Assembly: GCF_001652265.1 (NCBI RefSeq)
Contig: NZ_LWBS01000242.1
Location: forward strand, 1 to 64,000
Length of the DNA stretch: 64,000 nt
DNA from: Rhizobium leguminosarum
GTDB taxonomy: Bacteria > Pseudomonadota > Alphaproteobacteria > Rhizobiales > Rhizobiaceae
Direction: 5' to 3'
This document shows positions 8,618 through 18,144 of the stretch, piece by piece (the stretch's first letter is position 1; each line of letters starts with the position of its first letter). The position numbers and the translations under genes were made by a program. Under the pieces are notes generated by a model. The model did not search any database and was not told where the DNA came from. It worked only from the letters and a program-made list of their open reading frames with translations.

Positions 8618-9835
8618 GTGAAGTTAAAAGGCGACCAGACCACGGCGAGAGCCATGAACCGACGCCTCATCCTCAACCTTCTCCGGCGCGAGGGGCCGAG
8701 GAGTCGTGCCGACATCGCCACCGTCATCGGCTTGAGCCCGGCCGCCGTCACCTTCGTCGTCGCCGACCTTCTGGAGGAAGGCATCGTCATCGAAGGGAAG
8801 ACCGTGCCTGGCCTCACCGGCCGCCGTCCGATCCCGGTGGATATCAATTACGAACACGCGCTTGCCGTCGGCTTCAAGCTGATGGTGGATTCGGTAGAGT
8901 GCGTGGCAACCGACCTTGCCACCAACCCCGTCGCCGCCATGCGGGTAAGCCTCGACGGCCACGAGCCCGATAAGGTCGCAGACCTGCTGGCGGGCACCGT
9001 TCCCGAACTGGTGAAACTCGCCGGCCGGCCGAACGCGAAGCTCGCCGGTATCGGCATCTCCATGCCCGGCGTCATCAACCACGAACAGACGGCCTGCGTG
9101 CGCAGCTACCGATTCAAATGGGACAATGTTCCCCTCGCCTCGCTCGTCGCCAGCCGCGTCCATGTCCCGGTCTGGCTGGAAGACGACACCAACGCCTATG
9201 CCATTGCCCAGCAGCTCTTCGGACTCGGCCGCCAGCATCGCAACATGGCCGTTCTCGCAGTCGGTGTCGGCATCAGTTGCGCCCTCGTCATTGACGGCAA
9301 GCTCTACCGCGGCGCAAACGGCGCGGCCGGCAAGTTCGGCCACACGCTCTACGAGGAGAACGGCCGGCTCTGCGAATGCGGCAAGCGCGGCTGCCTGATG
9401 GCCTATCACTCCGAAGCCTCGATGTTGAGACGCTGGCGGGAAGCGACCGGCCGCGAGGAACTCGGTCTACCGGAACTGTCGGTGGCGCTCGCATCAGGCG
9501 ATGCCACCGCCCTCGCTCTCGTCGCCGATTCCGGCCGCGGCATCGGCACCGCCCTTGCCAATCTCGTCAATATCACCGACCCCGAAGTCATCGTCGCCGG
9601 CGGCGAAGCCGTCTCCCTCGGCGACCCTTTCCTGACACCGCTGCGCGAAGCGCTCGCGGCCCGGACTTTCCGGACTGCGCCTCCCCTCCTGCCCGATTGG
9701 GAGGACAATTCCTGGGCACGAGGTGCCGCCGCCCTGGTGACTCAAAAAATCTTCGACTTCGAATCCTCCGGCGGCATTACGGACATCGCCAATCTGGCCG
9801 GCGTCCGAACCGTGGACTCGTCGTCGGCGGCGTAA
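8618..9835 (+). CDS. ROK-family transcriptional repressor of the galactoside locus
   Basis: A 405-residue ROK (NagC/XylR type) regulator. An N-terminal winged helix-turn-helix (residues ~15-75, RSRADIATVIGLSPAAVT) is followed by a sugar-kinase-like ROK domain. That domain includes the conserved acidic segment EDDTNAYA and the zinc-binding motif CECGKRGC near residue 255. The start is GTG 8618 with AAGGA seven bases upstream; an ATG at 8611 is in another frame. It is transcribed away from the importer/GH42 operon and most likely represses it until a sugar or sugar phosphate binds. The inducer is unknown. Confidence 0.9.
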   Translation: MKLKGDQTTARAMNRRLILNLLRREGPRSRADIATVIGLSPAAVTFVVADLLEEGIVIEGKTVPGLTGRRPIPVDINYEHALAVGFKLMVDSVECVATDLATNPVAAMRVSLDGHEPDKVADLLAGTVPELVKLAGRPNAKLAGIGISMPGVINHEQTACVRSYRFKWDNVPLASLVASRVHVPVWLEDDTNAYAIAQQLFGLGRQHRNMAVLAVGVGISCALVIDGKLYRGANGAAGKFGHTLYEENGRLCECGKRGCLMAYHSEASMLRRWREATGREELGLPELSVALASGDATALALVADSGRGIGTALANLVNITDPEVIVAGGEAVSLGDPFLTPLREALAARTFRTAPPLLPDWEDNSWARGAAALVTQKIFDFESSGGITDIANLAGVRTVDSSSAA

Positions 9836-9950
9836 TGATACACTGGATTACAAAAATGGGGGTTTTCAGACACATCCCTGGTTCACTGATCGACTTAAAT
9901 CCCGATACGGCCAACCGGTCAGGAACGGCCAATTCAGGAAGGATGACGAC

Positions 9951-10337
9951 ATGAAAATGATCCAGGCTATCGCGCTCGCCCTTGTTCTCGGCGGCGCAGC
10001 AACAGCACATGCGGAACAGCCGCTGCAGCGCACCGATCTCATCAAGAACGATATCGATGTGCCCGGCCACGAGGTCGTTCAGGTGCGCGTCGATTTTGCG
10101 CCCGGCGTTCTCGCCCCCAGTCACACGCATCCCGGCGAGGAGATCGCCTTCGTCATCGAAGGAACGCTGGAATACCAGCTCGAGGGCAGGCAGCCGGTTA
10201 CCCTTAAAGCCGGCCAATCCTTGTTCATTCCCACCGGCGTCGCTCACTCGGCAAAGAACGTCGGCAGCGGCAAGGCGTCGGAATTGGCGACCTACATCGT
10301 CCGCAAAGGCGCGCCGCTCGTCGTGCCCGCCAAGTGA
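9951..10337 (+). CDS. Secreted cupin-domain protein
   Basis: A 128-residue protein with a signal peptide (residues 1-21, ending AATAHA) and one small cupin barrel. Cupin motif 1 reads HTHPGEEIAFVIEG, giving two His and one Glu for a metal, and motif 2 is around PTGVAHSAKN. It is likely a periplasmic metal-binding protein; enzymatic activity is not predictable. Either ATG 9951 or ATG 9957 can be the start. A hairpin terminator follows, so it is probably monocistronic. Confidence 0.85.
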   Translation: MKMIQAIALALVLGGAATAHAEQPLQRTDLIKNDIDVPGHEVVQVRVDFAPGVLAPSHTHPGEEIAFVIEGTLEYQLEGRQPVTLKAGQSLFIPTGVAHSAKNVGSGKASELATYIVRKGAPLVVPAK

Positions 10338-10365
10338 GTTCGTATAACCAGTGATCAGGCCGGCA

Positions 10366-10417
10366 CCACGTTTCTTCCTATTCCTGTGCGCTCAGGAATG
10401 GCGGAAACGTGGGTTTT
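10366..10417 (+). terminator. Probable terminator after the secreted cupin gene
   Basis: CCACGTTTC (10366-10374) pairs with GAAACGTGG (10404-10412), and a second stem (ATTCCTG/CAGGAAT) fits inside the loop. A run of four T follows. It lies 29 bp after the cupin stop codon. Confidence 0.65.
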
Positions 10418-10446
10418 GGCTGCCCATCGAGAAGAATTCGCTTTGC

Positions 10447-10500
10447 CGCGCCACCCTTTGGACCTCGTTTGCCGGGAGAGGGTTACGGTGAAAGGTGTCT
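10447..10500. repeat. Degenerate half of a RIME-like repeat
   Basis: The wording CCGGGAGAGGGTTACGGTGA parallels the right half of the 6966-7108 element (CGGGGAGAGGGTTAGGGTGA), with several changes and no left partner. The remainder of this 290-bp gap shows nothing else. Confidence 0.35.
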
Positions 10501-10629
10501 GAGCCAACAACGACGACCAACCTCGCTACTTGCGTGCGGGCCGCCGTTTCGCCCTTGCGGCCGCCTTCCATTCACGGCAGCATGTCCGTGTCCTCAATCA
10601 TCTGAACCTCTCACATCAGGAGGATTACC

Positions 10630-11157
10630 ATGGCAACGTCGGAGCGCCCCTCCTTTGTCGTCCACTGGAGCGAGATCGAACAGCCTGACGACTCGCATTA
10701 TGACGATGACGACGAATTGATGAGCATCGGTGCGCCTTTCGGACGCTATTTCGGGCTGGCGAAATTGGGCATTCATCACGAGCGCTTGCCGCCTGGCCGG
10801 CGTACATCCTTTCCGCATGCCGAGAGCGCCGAGGAAGAATTCGTCTATGTCATCGAAGGCGCGCCCGACGTCTGGCTCGATGGCCATCTCCATCGGCTGA
10901 AGCCCGGCGACGCCGTCGGACTTCCTGCCGGCACCGGGATCGCCCATAGTTTCCTCAACAACACGCAAGCCGAAGTGCATCTCCTCGTCGTCGGCGAGCG
11001 CCACAAGGCCGAGAACCGCATTTTCTACCCGCTCCATCCTCACCGCCGACCGCTGCATGACGATTGGTGGGATGACCATCCCACCCATGCCCTCGGTCCG
11101 CACGATGGAATGCCGGACCTGGTGCGGGAAGCAAAGGACCGAGGAAGCAGCGAATAG
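10630..11157 (+). CDS. Cupin-domain protein
   Basis: A 175-residue cytoplasmic protein with a single cupin barrel. Motif 1 contains PHAESAEEEFVYVIEG, where the first His is present and the second is replaced. Motif 2 contains PAGTGIAHSFLNN, so metal binding may be altered. The C-terminus is rich in His and Trp (YPLHPHRRPLHDDWWDDHP), a feature of a widespread group of unassigned cupins. The start ATG 10630 has a strong AGGAGG site. It stands alone between a repeat-containing gap and a convergent phosphotransferase. Function unknown. Confidence 0.85.
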   Translation: MATSERPSFVVHWSEIEQPDDSHYDDDDELMSIGAPFGRYFGLAKLGIHHERLPPGRRTSFPHAESAEEEFVYVIEGAPDVWLDGHLHRLKPGDAVGLPAGTGIAHSFLNNTQAEVHLLVVGERHKAENRIFYPLHPHRRPLHDDWWDDHPTHALGPHDGMPDLVREAKDRGSSE

Positions 11158-11234
11158 ATCAGCCAGGCCGATAGCCGGCCGCAATAGCGACCTCGCGCAA
11201 AGCGGAGACCAACGCTTGGCTGGAGCTTCGACGG

Positions 11235-11972
11235 TTATGGGCTCAGGCCAGCCAACCGCAACAGCTCGTCATTTTCGTGCGCAACGCCTTCCGTCAGCCG
11301 GGCGGCGGCAATCGGGGGAAGCCAGGCCAGAATGCTGCTGACCTCCGATCCGGTGACCGAGGCGTAAGCTTCGACATAGCTCATCGCCCGGTCCGGCATC
11401 GCATGGTGGAACAGCACGTATGTTCGGCAGACATCGGCCAGAGGATTGCCACAGCAGGCGTCGAGCCAGTCGACGATCATGAACCCCTGCCCTGAGCCGT
11501 GGATATTCCATGGGTGAAAATCGCCGTGACACACCCTGTCGCCATCCGGAAGCGAATCGAGTTGCGCCTGAAGCCGCTTTCTGGACGCAGCATCCAGCCC
11601 CTCGGCTCGCCGGATCCTGGCGGAAAGCCTGGCCATGAGAGACGGCAACCCGTCGCCGGGTTTTTCGTGAAGTCTTCGATGCAGTTGCGCCATGTCTTCA
11701 AGCGGCGCTCTTCCTGCCGTCGAGACGAATTGGTCGGCAAAACAGGAGCTGGGCGCGCGATCCATCAACACGCCCCAGCGCCCATCGAATTCGCCGACCG
11801 CGTGGACCTTTGGCGCCGGCAGCGCGTGCCTCTCAAGGATCGACAGGTTCGCGGCTTCCCTGAATGACGATGCCTTGGAGGCGGCTCGCCTGTACAGCTT
11901 CAGCGCCAACGCGCCATATTCGAAGACCTCGGCCTCTTTACCCGAACCAAGGAGCCGACCGGTTTCGGTCAT
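11235..11972 (-). CDS. Aminoglycoside phosphotransferase-like kinase
   Basis: A 245-residue small-molecule kinase fold of the APH/choline kinase group. The catalytic loop is HGDFHPWNI and the metal-binding segment is IVDWLDACCGNPLADV. The N-lobe begins GRLLGSGKEAEVFEYG, a glycine-rich nucleotide loop, with a lysine in ALKLYRR. ATG 11972 is chosen because GGAGG lies 7 nt upstream; a longer start at 12029 has none. The substrate cannot be inferred, and resistance should not be assumed because most chromosomal members act on other alcohols or amino sugars. Confidence 0.85.
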   Translation of the reverse strand: MTETGRLLGSGKEAEVFEYGALALKLYRRAASKASSFREAANLSILERHALPAPKVHAVGEFDGRWGVLMDRAPSSCFADQFVSTAGRAPLEDMAQLHRRLHEKPGDGLPSLMARLSARIRRAEGLDAASRKRLQAQLDSLPDGDRVCHGDFHPWNIHGSGQGFMIVDWLDACCGNPLADVCRTYVLFHHAMPDRAMSYVEAYASVTGSEVSSILAWLPPIAAARLTEGVAHENDELLRLAGLSP

Positions 11973-12133
11973 TAAGGTGCCTCCATCTGAATTCAGGACA
12001 GCTCGCGGAGTTGTCGCGATCACCGTCATCGCAGTCTGTCATGTCGGCGAAAACAGTGGAACGAATGACGAGGCCTGCACCGCCGACGGCACAAGAGATC
12101 GGCGCCAATCCGCCCGAAGGTATTCAGATCTGT

Positions 12134-12739
12134 CTACTTCATCAGGCCGAAAGACTTCGCATGACGCGGACAGAAGGCTGGCCTGGGCGCGTTGTCCATC
12201 AAGGTCACATATTGCTCAAAGGATGGAATGAGCTTGAGCTTGACGGCCGAGGCATAGCAGTCGTCGAGATTATCTTTGCTCTTGAAGCATTTGTTGACAG
12301 ATTGGATTTTGCCTGAAACGTCAGGCTCCATGTACTCACCGAAGAGACCATCCGGGATTCCGTGCTGGCGCAACTCACCCCCGAACTGCTTTTCATCCTT
12401 TCGAGAGTAAATCGAAAGCGCGATAATATGGTTGCCCAATTGCTCCACCATAAGCGCTCTACTGAGCGGGAAGTATGACGGCGGAATAATCGATGCAGAG
12501 CTGATCGCGCCATAAAGCGCATTAAGTGCTGCCGTATTGCCCTTGCGTGCCTCTTTCCACATCGCTTGCCAAGCTTGCGCACAATCGCCTTGCCTAAACA
12601 GTCTTCCAACTTCTTTTTCCCAGGCCTGCATATTTTCCTGGTTTGCAGCGGCGATTGCAGGAGATGACAGTATAAAGCAGGCGGACAAGAAGACTGAAAT
12701 GAATGGCCCGATCAGAAAACAACGAATGAAATTGCGCAT
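12134..12739 (-). CDS. Exported protein of unknown function, possible lipoprotein
   Basis: A 201-residue protein with a clear N-terminal export signal. The hydrophobic stretch contains LSAC at residues 18-21, which fits a lipobox, but a type I cleavage site after AIAA is equally possible. The mature part is helical and has paired cysteines (GDCAQAW, NKCFKSKDNLDDCY). Codon use is less GC-rich than its neighbours, suggesting later acquisition. No family recognised. Confidence 0.7.
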   Translation of the reverse strand: MRNFIRCFLIGPFISVFLSACFILSSPAIAAANQENMQAWEKEVGRLFRQGDCAQAWQAMWKEARKGNTAALNALYGAISSASIIPPSYFPLSRALMVEQLGNHIIALSIYSRKDEKQFGGELRQHGIPDGLFGEYMEPDVSGKIQSVNKCFKSKDNLDDCYASAVKLKLIPSFEQYVTLMDNAPRPAFCPRHAKSFGLMK

Positions 12740-13147
12740 GATAATTTCTACCCCAATAAAATCTCCGGTCGCGCACTTGGATTCATAGAAATCTTTGTGT
12801 TTTTGCTGCGGCGAAATTCAATTGCGTCATGCCAAGTTTGTCGCAGGGTTAATTCACGCCGCGTCAACATCGCGGCGCACGGATCGCGCAGGCTGATACG
12901 ATCGAGCCCTGCCAGGCCACAACAAAGCCCGTCGGTCGGACGTGTCGTTTCCCTTGTCGCGCATCGACCCGCCGCATAATCTTTCAGGGCAGCCACGACG
13001 GTATCGCGTACCGGGCAGATGAGTCACGATGGGAGGCAATCCGCCGCATCTGAGATTGTTCGGTTTCTCAATATGCCGACAGCAATCATTGCGATCACGG
13101 CGATAACCCACGCATGATGACGTTTATAGCAACGGATCGGAACCCAA
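12740..13147. other. 408-bp gap without a supported gene
   Basis: Short open frames exist on the minus strand, including one with a fairly coding-like stretch (about 12850-13000), but none has a start with a ribosome-binding site or a recognisable family. It may be gene debris. Confidence 0.4.
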
Positions 13148-13483
13148 ATGTCCACCGCCACTTTGCCTGAACCGCCATACTACATGGTCAGTTTTTCATC
13201 TCAACGAACAAAGGTCGACAACGGCTATGGCGAGATGGGTTATGCGATGACGGAACTTGCAAAACAGCAGCCGGGCTATCTCGGCTTCGAAAGCGCTCGA
13301 GGGGCAGACGGTTTCGGCATACTCATTTCCTATTGGAAGGATGAGGACAGCATTCGAGCCTGGAAATCAGTCGTCGATCACGTTGAGGCGCAAAATCGCG
13401 GTCGGTCAGACTGGTATACTCGGTACGAAATCCGTGTTGCGCTCGTCGAGCGAGCCTATGGATTCAATATTGAAGAGAGATGA
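13148..13483 (+). CDS. Antibiotic biosynthesis monooxygenase (ABM) fold protein
   Basis: A 111-residue single-domain protein of the dimeric alpha/beta barrel type. It shows the familiar order of a first strand (YYMVSFSSQR), a helix ending AKQQPGYLGFES, the strand GFGILISYWKDEDSIRAWK and a C-terminal strand. Such proteins oxidise quinols or remove reactive metabolites, often without a cofactor. The start ATG 13148 has a weak upstream AGGAAC-type site. It stands alone; the 265-bp gap after it holds only repeat-like sequence around 13645-13720. Confidence 0.8.
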   Translation: MSTATLPEPPYYMVSFSSQRTKVDNGYGEMGYAMTELAKQQPGYLGFESARGADGFGILISYWKDEDSIRAWKSVVDHVEAQNRGRSDWYTRYEIRVALVERAYGFNIEER

Positions 13484-13748
13484 GTTGGCTTGTTGAAGGG
13501 AGTTCTGCGACAGCCGAGAGCTAAGCGCGAGAAAGGAAGTGCGGTCTCTTCCGAAATGTGGTTGCGGGTATGAATGACGGCGCATCGGCTGACTTCTCAG
13601 CAGATTCGATCTCCCCATGCTCAGATGCTGACTGACTTCACAAAGCACCTTATTCGCCTGCCGGCACCTTCCCCGCTTCTGAGGAGAAGGAGGACGCGGT
13701 AGCGGTCTCGCCCTCCTAAACTTATCCTCTGTAAAGCGACTGACAGGC

Positions 13749-14624
13749 CTACCGCGCAAACCTGCGGGCGCCGGCGACACACAGGATGACGGCAACGGTC
13801 ACGGCGAGCATGGCCCATGTCACGGGCTCATGCAGCAGGGTTGCGGCGAGCGCCAGCCCGAAGAACGGTTGGAGCAGCTGCAGTTGGCCGACGGCGGCAA
13901 TGCCGCCCTGCGACAGGCCGCGATACCAGAAGATGAAGCCGATCAGCATGGAAAACAGCGAGACATAGGCAAGGCCGAGCAGCGCCGGTGTTTCGATGCC
14001 GGAGAAGGTTGCCGGCCTATGCAAGAGCGCGACTGCGACCGTTACCGGCAGCGACAGCGCAAGCGCCCAGGAAATCACCTGCCACCCACCGAGCGTGCGC
14101 GAAAGCCTGCCGCCTTCGGCATAACCGAGGCCGCAGACGACGACGGCCGCCAGCATCAGCAGATCGCCGACCGGCGACGCCGTCAGGCCCTGCGTCAATG
14201 CGAAGCCAGCCACCAGCGCGCTGCCGAGAACCGAAAAGACCCAGAATGCCGGCTTCGGTCGTTCTCCGCCACGGATCACGCCGAAGATCGCGGTTGCGAG
14301 CGGCAGCAGGCCGATGAAGACGATCGAATGGGCTGACGTGACATGCTGCAGCGCCAGCGCCGTCAGCAAGGGAAAGCCGACAACGACGCCGAGCGCCACG
14401 ACGGCCAGGGAGAGGATATCACCTCGGCTCGGCCGCTTCTCTCTGAAAGCAATCAGCAGCCCGAGGGCGAAGAAGCCGGCGATCGCCGCGCGCGCCACGG
14501 TGAGGAAGACGGGATCGAACTGCATCACTGCCACGCGCGTGGCCGGCAGCGATCCGCTAAAGATCACCACGCCAATAAAACCATTGATCCATCCCGATGC
14601 CATGCGGTCCATGATGCGCTGCAC
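13749..14624 (-). CDS. EamA/DMT-family exporter
   Basis: A 291-residue membrane protein with ten predicted helices arranged as two five-helix EamA repeats (residues ~10-140 and ~150-285), the layout of drug/metabolite transporters such as RhaT and YdcZ relatives. It is divergent from the adjacent MocR-type regulator with a gap of only ~80 bp, a frequent pairing in which the regulator controls export of an amino acid or pyridoxal-like metabolite. Start ATG 14624 or 14612. Substrate unknown. Confidence 0.88.
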   Translation of the reverse strand: MQRIMDRMASGWINGFIGVVIFSGSLPATRVAVMQFDPVFLTVARAAIAGFFALGLLIAFREKRPSRGDILSLAVVALGVVVGFPLLTALALQHVTSAHSIVFIGLLPLATAIFGVIRGGERPKPAFWVFSVLGSALVAGFALTQGLTASPVGDLLMLAAVVVCGLGYAEGGRLSRTLGGWQVISWALALSLPVTVAVALLHRPATFSGIETPALLGLAYVSLFSMLIGFIFWYRGLSQGGIAAVGQLQLLQPFFGLALAATLLHEPVTWAMLAVTVAVILCVAGARRFAR

Positions 14625-14702
14625 TCCTTCATTCTCTCACTCTTATCGGCCAACACGGATGGTCATGACAGTCACAGTCTGATACGATTTTGCGAAACTG
14701 TA

Positions 14703-16169
14703 ATGGTGCAGAAAGCAATACAGATGAACGAAGGACGCACACGCGTGGAGATCGTCATCGCGACGATCAGGCAGCGCATCGCCGGGCGCAGCCTGACACC
14801 GGGCGCAAGGCTGCCCTCCGTCCGGGGGCTGGCTGCGACGTTGAAACTGTCGACTTCGACCGTCGTCGACGCCTACGAGCGGTTGGTCGCCGAAGGCGCG
14901 ATCCTGGCAAGACCAGGCTCGGGATTCTATGTCGCCAACCAGGCAGCGCCCTTTGCGCTTGCCGAGACCGGCCCGAAGCTCGACCGCGCGGTCGATCCGT
15001 TCTGGATATCGCGGCAATCGCTGGAGGCCGCCGAAGCCGACCTGAAGCCCGGCTGCGGTTGGCTGCCGCCCTCCTGGCTGCCGGGGGACGGCATGCGCCG
15101 CGGGCTCAGAACACTTGCCCGCGCCGACGGGCCGGCGCTCGCCGACTACGGCTCGCCACTCGGATTGCCGCAACTGCGCCAACTGATTTCCCGCCGGATG
15201 GGCGAACGGGGGATCGAAGCCTCCCCGGATCAAATCATGCTGGCCGATTCCGGCACGCAGGCAATCGATCTGCTCTGCCGTTTCCTGCTGGAACCCGGCG
15301 ACACGGTGCTGGTCGACGACCCCTGCTATTTCAATTTCCATGCGCTGCTGCGCGCCCATCGGGCAAAGATCGTCGGCGTGCCCTACACCGCGTCCGGTCC
15401 CGATATCGAGCTGTTTGCGCAAGTCGTCGCCGATGAGCGGCCGCGGCTCTACATCACCAACTCCGCCATCCACAATCCGACGGGCGCAACGTTGTCTCCC
15501 GTTACGGCCCACCGCGTTCTAAAACTCGCCGAGCAGTTCGATCTGACCATCATCGAGGACGATATCTTCGCCGATTTCGAATATACGCCGGCGCCCCGCC
15601 TCGCCGCCTTCGACGGGCTCGAGCGGGTCATTCACATCGGCAGCTTCTCGAAGACCCTGTCGGCCTCGGCCCGCTGCGGTTTCGTCGTAGCGAAACCGGA
15701 ATGGATCGACGGACTGACAGACCTCAGGATCGCCACCTCCTTCGGCGGCGGCCGGCTGACGACGGAACTGGTGCTGAACGTCTTGAGTGACGGCAGCTAT
15801 CGCAAACACATGGAGACGCTGAGACACCGCCTCTCCCGAGCGATGAGCGAGGTCTCGGCCAAGCTGAAGCACCTCGGCATAACGCCCTGGCTGGAGCCCC
15901 AGGCCGGAATGTTCCTCTGGTGCCAGCTGCCCAACGGCATCGATGCGGCTGATGTGGCGCGGGCCGCATTGGAAAGAAGGATCGTTCTGGCTCCTGGAAA
16001 CGCATTCAGCCTGTCGCAATCGGCAACGAATTTCATGCGCTTCAACGTGTCTCAAACGCTCGATCCGCGTGTCTTCGAGGTGTTACGCGATGTGTTGGCA
16101 AGGCAGGGGGCAATAATCAAGGAGCCGAAAACAACCAGTTGGGCGTGTCATACCCTTGCCGCGCGATAG
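14703..16169 (+). CDS. MocR-type (GntR-aminotransferase) transcriptional regulator
   Basis: A 488-residue fusion of a GntR winged helix (residues ~10-80, TPGARLPSVRGLAATLKLSTSTVVDAYERL) with a class I aminotransferase fold that binds PLP. The Schiff-base lysine is in the segment IGSFSKTLSASARCGF, and the NPTG motif is present. Such proteins use PLP as an effector rather than as a catalyst. ATG 14703 is chosen; ATG 14724 is possible. The frame is open far upstream, but that part overlaps the divergent exporter. The divergent EamA exporter is its likely target. Confidence 0.9.
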   Translation: MVQKAIQMNEGRTRVEIVIATIRQRIAGRSLTPGARLPSVRGLAATLKLSTSTVVDAYERLVAEGAILARPGSGFYVANQAAPFALAETGPKLDRAVDPFWISRQSLEAAEADLKPGCGWLPPSWLPGDGMRRGLRTLARADGPALADYGSPLGLPQLRQLISRRMGERGIEASPDQIMLADSGTQAIDLLCRFLLEPGDTVLVDDPCYFNFHALLRAHRAKIVGVPYTASGPDIELFAQVVADERPRLYITNSAIHNPTGATLSPVTAHRVLKLAEQFDLTIIEDDIFADFEYTPAPRLAAFDGLERVIHIGSFSKTLSASARCGFVVAKPEWIDGLTDLRIATSFGGGRLTTELVLNVLSDGSYRKHMETLRHRLSRAMSEVSAKLKHLGITPWLEPQAGMFLWCQLPNGIDAADVARAALERRIVLAPGNAFSLSQSATNFMRFNVSQTLDPRVFEVLRDVLARQGAIIKEPKTTSWACHTLAAR

Positions 16170-16243
16170 ACCGCCTCATATCCTCCAAGCGCGGCCGCGA
16201 CCCTGGATCAGAGCAGCTATGGCGGGACCGCAAGGAAACAACG

Positions 16244-17683
16244 ATGCTTCGTATTTTGAGTGGATTTTTCAGTCTTCTTCTATTGTCGTGCCTTTCCTGG
16301 TCCGCCCTCGCCGCGGACAAAACCTGCCCGCAGCGGGAAACGATTCTGTCCTTCAGCGATATCGTACTTGCCGATCGCGCCACCTTGCCGCCGCTGATCG
16401 CGAAGCGGTATGGCGCCGAGGCTGCCTATCTCAAGATCCGCTATGCGCCGCTTTCTGATGAGGAAACCCGCGGCCTGCTGCAGACCCTGCTCACATCGAA
16501 TGTCCGTACCGCCGATGACCTCGCCTATGCCTGGCACATCCACCGGGAGGGTTACGAGGCGACCATCGCATCGCTCGGCCAGGAGCAGTTTGACATGCTC
16601 GTCACGACGCTCGGCACATCGACAATCCGCGCCTTGCTGCTGAACGAAGGTGATGAAGACACCCTGATGAAACGGCTTGCTCCTATTGCGACAGAGCCGA
16701 GGAGCAAAGCACCCGGCGCGTTCACCAATGGGGGTAGCGCCGTTGCAGCGGCTATCATCGATCAGCCGGACGAGTTCAAAAAGAGGATCGTCCTTGCCGC
16801 GGAAGCCCAAGGCTTGGTTGACATCGCGGCCTATGTCTCCGCCAGCGAAAACAATCCTCAGGCATGGAACGCTTTTCTAAAGCGCGGCGCCGGAAAGCCA
16901 AGCTTATATCTGCTGTACGCCAGCCAGATGCGGGCAATGGTCGGCAATCCCAGGCTTGAGCGTCCCAATACCCAATCGGCGCTTGAGCAAGACGCCATCC
17001 ATCGCATTCAAATGGCCACCGCTTTCGAACCCGAGCAGGACTTTCTTCTCAATTTACTGAACCAGACGGGAGCGATCGGTAGCGTCGATCGCATGGCTCG
17101 AATTCTGACGCAGCAAATCCAGAGCGGCGCGATCAGAAGGAACGGCACGATGGATGCTGCGTGGCTTTTCGCCTACCGAAGTGCTGTCTATTTTCTCGGG
17201 CATTCGCAAATCGATCCTGTGTTGGACCGTCTACCCTATTCCGGCAGGCGTTATGTCAGGTCTTCGGGCATTTTCATGATGCGGGATGTCATCGACCAGC
17301 TCCTCGCCGTCGAGGCGTTGCAGCCTTACGTGACCGGCAAGGTGAGCGACGTGCCGCCCTGGCCTGCCGGCATATCCGACAAGATCAAGGCCGACTGGCC
17401 GCATTGGACCGAGATGGCCGCCAAGGTCCGTGACGGAACTGTTTCACCCACCCTCGCTGCCGATCCGGCAACCTTCGGCATAATGACGGAACTTCTGTTT
17501 GCCAAAGCGGACCAGCCGGCTCTGCGGGCCTTTGTCGAGCAGGCTCCCGCCGGCCAGGCCCGTGTCTCCGTCGCCAACGATTTCGCCATCCGCCTCGACC
17601 GCGCCTGCGCCGCTTACCTCTACCACCCGACCGAAGCCGGCACGCTGCAGGGTCAGCCGATCTTCAAATTCGACACGCAATAA
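16244..17683 (+). CDS. Large secreted protein of unknown function
   Basis: A 479-residue protein with a signal peptide (MLRILSGFFSLLLLSCLSWSALA, cleavage near residue 23). The LSC in this signal resembles but does not clearly make a lipobox. ATG 16244 follows AAGGAA; a longer frame from 16139 overlaps the end of the regulator gene and is unlikely. The mature part is helical throughout, with no recognised domain or active-site motif. It lies 74 bp after the MocR gene on the same strand and may be read through from it. Confidence 0.78.
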   Translation: MLRILSGFFSLLLLSCLSWSALAADKTCPQRETILSFSDIVLADRATLPPLIAKRYGAEAAYLKIRYAPLSDEETRGLLQTLLTSNVRTADDLAYAWHIHREGYEATIASLGQEQFDMLVTTLGTSTIRALLLNEGDEDTLMKRLAPIATEPRSKAPGAFTNGGSAVAAAIIDQPDEFKKRIVLAAEAQGLVDIAAYVSASENNPQAWNAFLKRGAGKPSLYLLYASQMRAMVGNPRLERPNTQSALEQDAIHRIQMATAFEPEQDFLLNLLNQTGAIGSVDRMARILTQQIQSGAIRRNGTMDAAWLFAYRSAVYFLGHSQIDPVLDRLPYSGRRYVRSSGIFMMRDVIDQLLAVEALQPYVTGKVSDVPPWPAGISDKIKADWPHWTEMAAKVRDGTVSPTLAADPATFGIMTELLFAKADQPALRAFVEQAPAGQARVSVANDFAIRLDRACAAYLYHPTEAGTLQGQPIFKFDTQ

Positions 17684-17732
17684 CGGAACGGGGCCAGCGG
17701 ACTCCGGCCTCTCCATCCGTGCCGGGCGGCGG

Positions 17733-18134
17733 TCAGAACGACCGGTGGACCGCCTTGTCGTTGGCAAGACGCGTCACGCAGCCTTCGAGCTTGGCGAGCA
17801 GCAGATCGAAGTCGAGCGGCTTCGTCAGATAGTCCGCCGCTCCGCCGCGCAGGCCGGCTAGCGTGTTTTCCCGGTCGGTCAGTGCCGTCAGCAGGATGAA
17901 GGGAATATTGGAGAGCTCCGGGTGATTGATCTGAATTTCCGCAAGAAGCTGGTGCCCGTCCATCACAGGCATCGAAATGTCGCTGATGACGATATCGGGC
18001 CACTTCGACAGGATCATTTCCAGTCCCTCGGCGCCGTTCGATGCCTCGAGCGTCTTGTAGCCGGCTTCGCTCAATTCTTCGACGAGGAGGTTCCGGATCT
18101 CGACTTCGTCTTCTATGCACAGGACTGTAACCAT
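17733..18134 (-). CDS. Single-domain response regulator
   Basis: A 133-residue receiver domain with no output domain. The acidic pocket is E8/D9, the phospho-acceptor D52 is in ISDISMPVMDG, the switch threonine is T83 and the invariant lysine is K105 in LTKPLDF. It begins 10 nt after the stop of the upstream histidine kinase and is surely its partner. As a stand-alone receiver it must act through protein contacts or a phosphorelay. The partner kinase is frameshifted here, so the regulator may be orphaned. Confidence 0.9.
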   Translation of the reverse strand: MVTVLCIEDEVEIRNLLVEELSEAGYKTLEASNGAEGLEMILSKWPDIVISDISMPVMDGHQLLAEIQINHPELSNIPFILLTALTDRENTLAGLRGGAADYLTKPLDFDLLLAKLEGCVTRLANDKAVHRSF

Positions 18135-18144
18135 GAGCTCTTCC

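Noticed and set aside
12854..13111. Minus-strand frame in the 12.74-13.15 kb gap
   Set aside because: No ribosome-binding site or family, and overlapping frames are equally long; at most debris.
14343..14702. Upstream extension of the MocR gene
   Set aside because: It overlaps the divergent EamA gene and is Arg/His-rich noise; the GntR domain begins near 14703.
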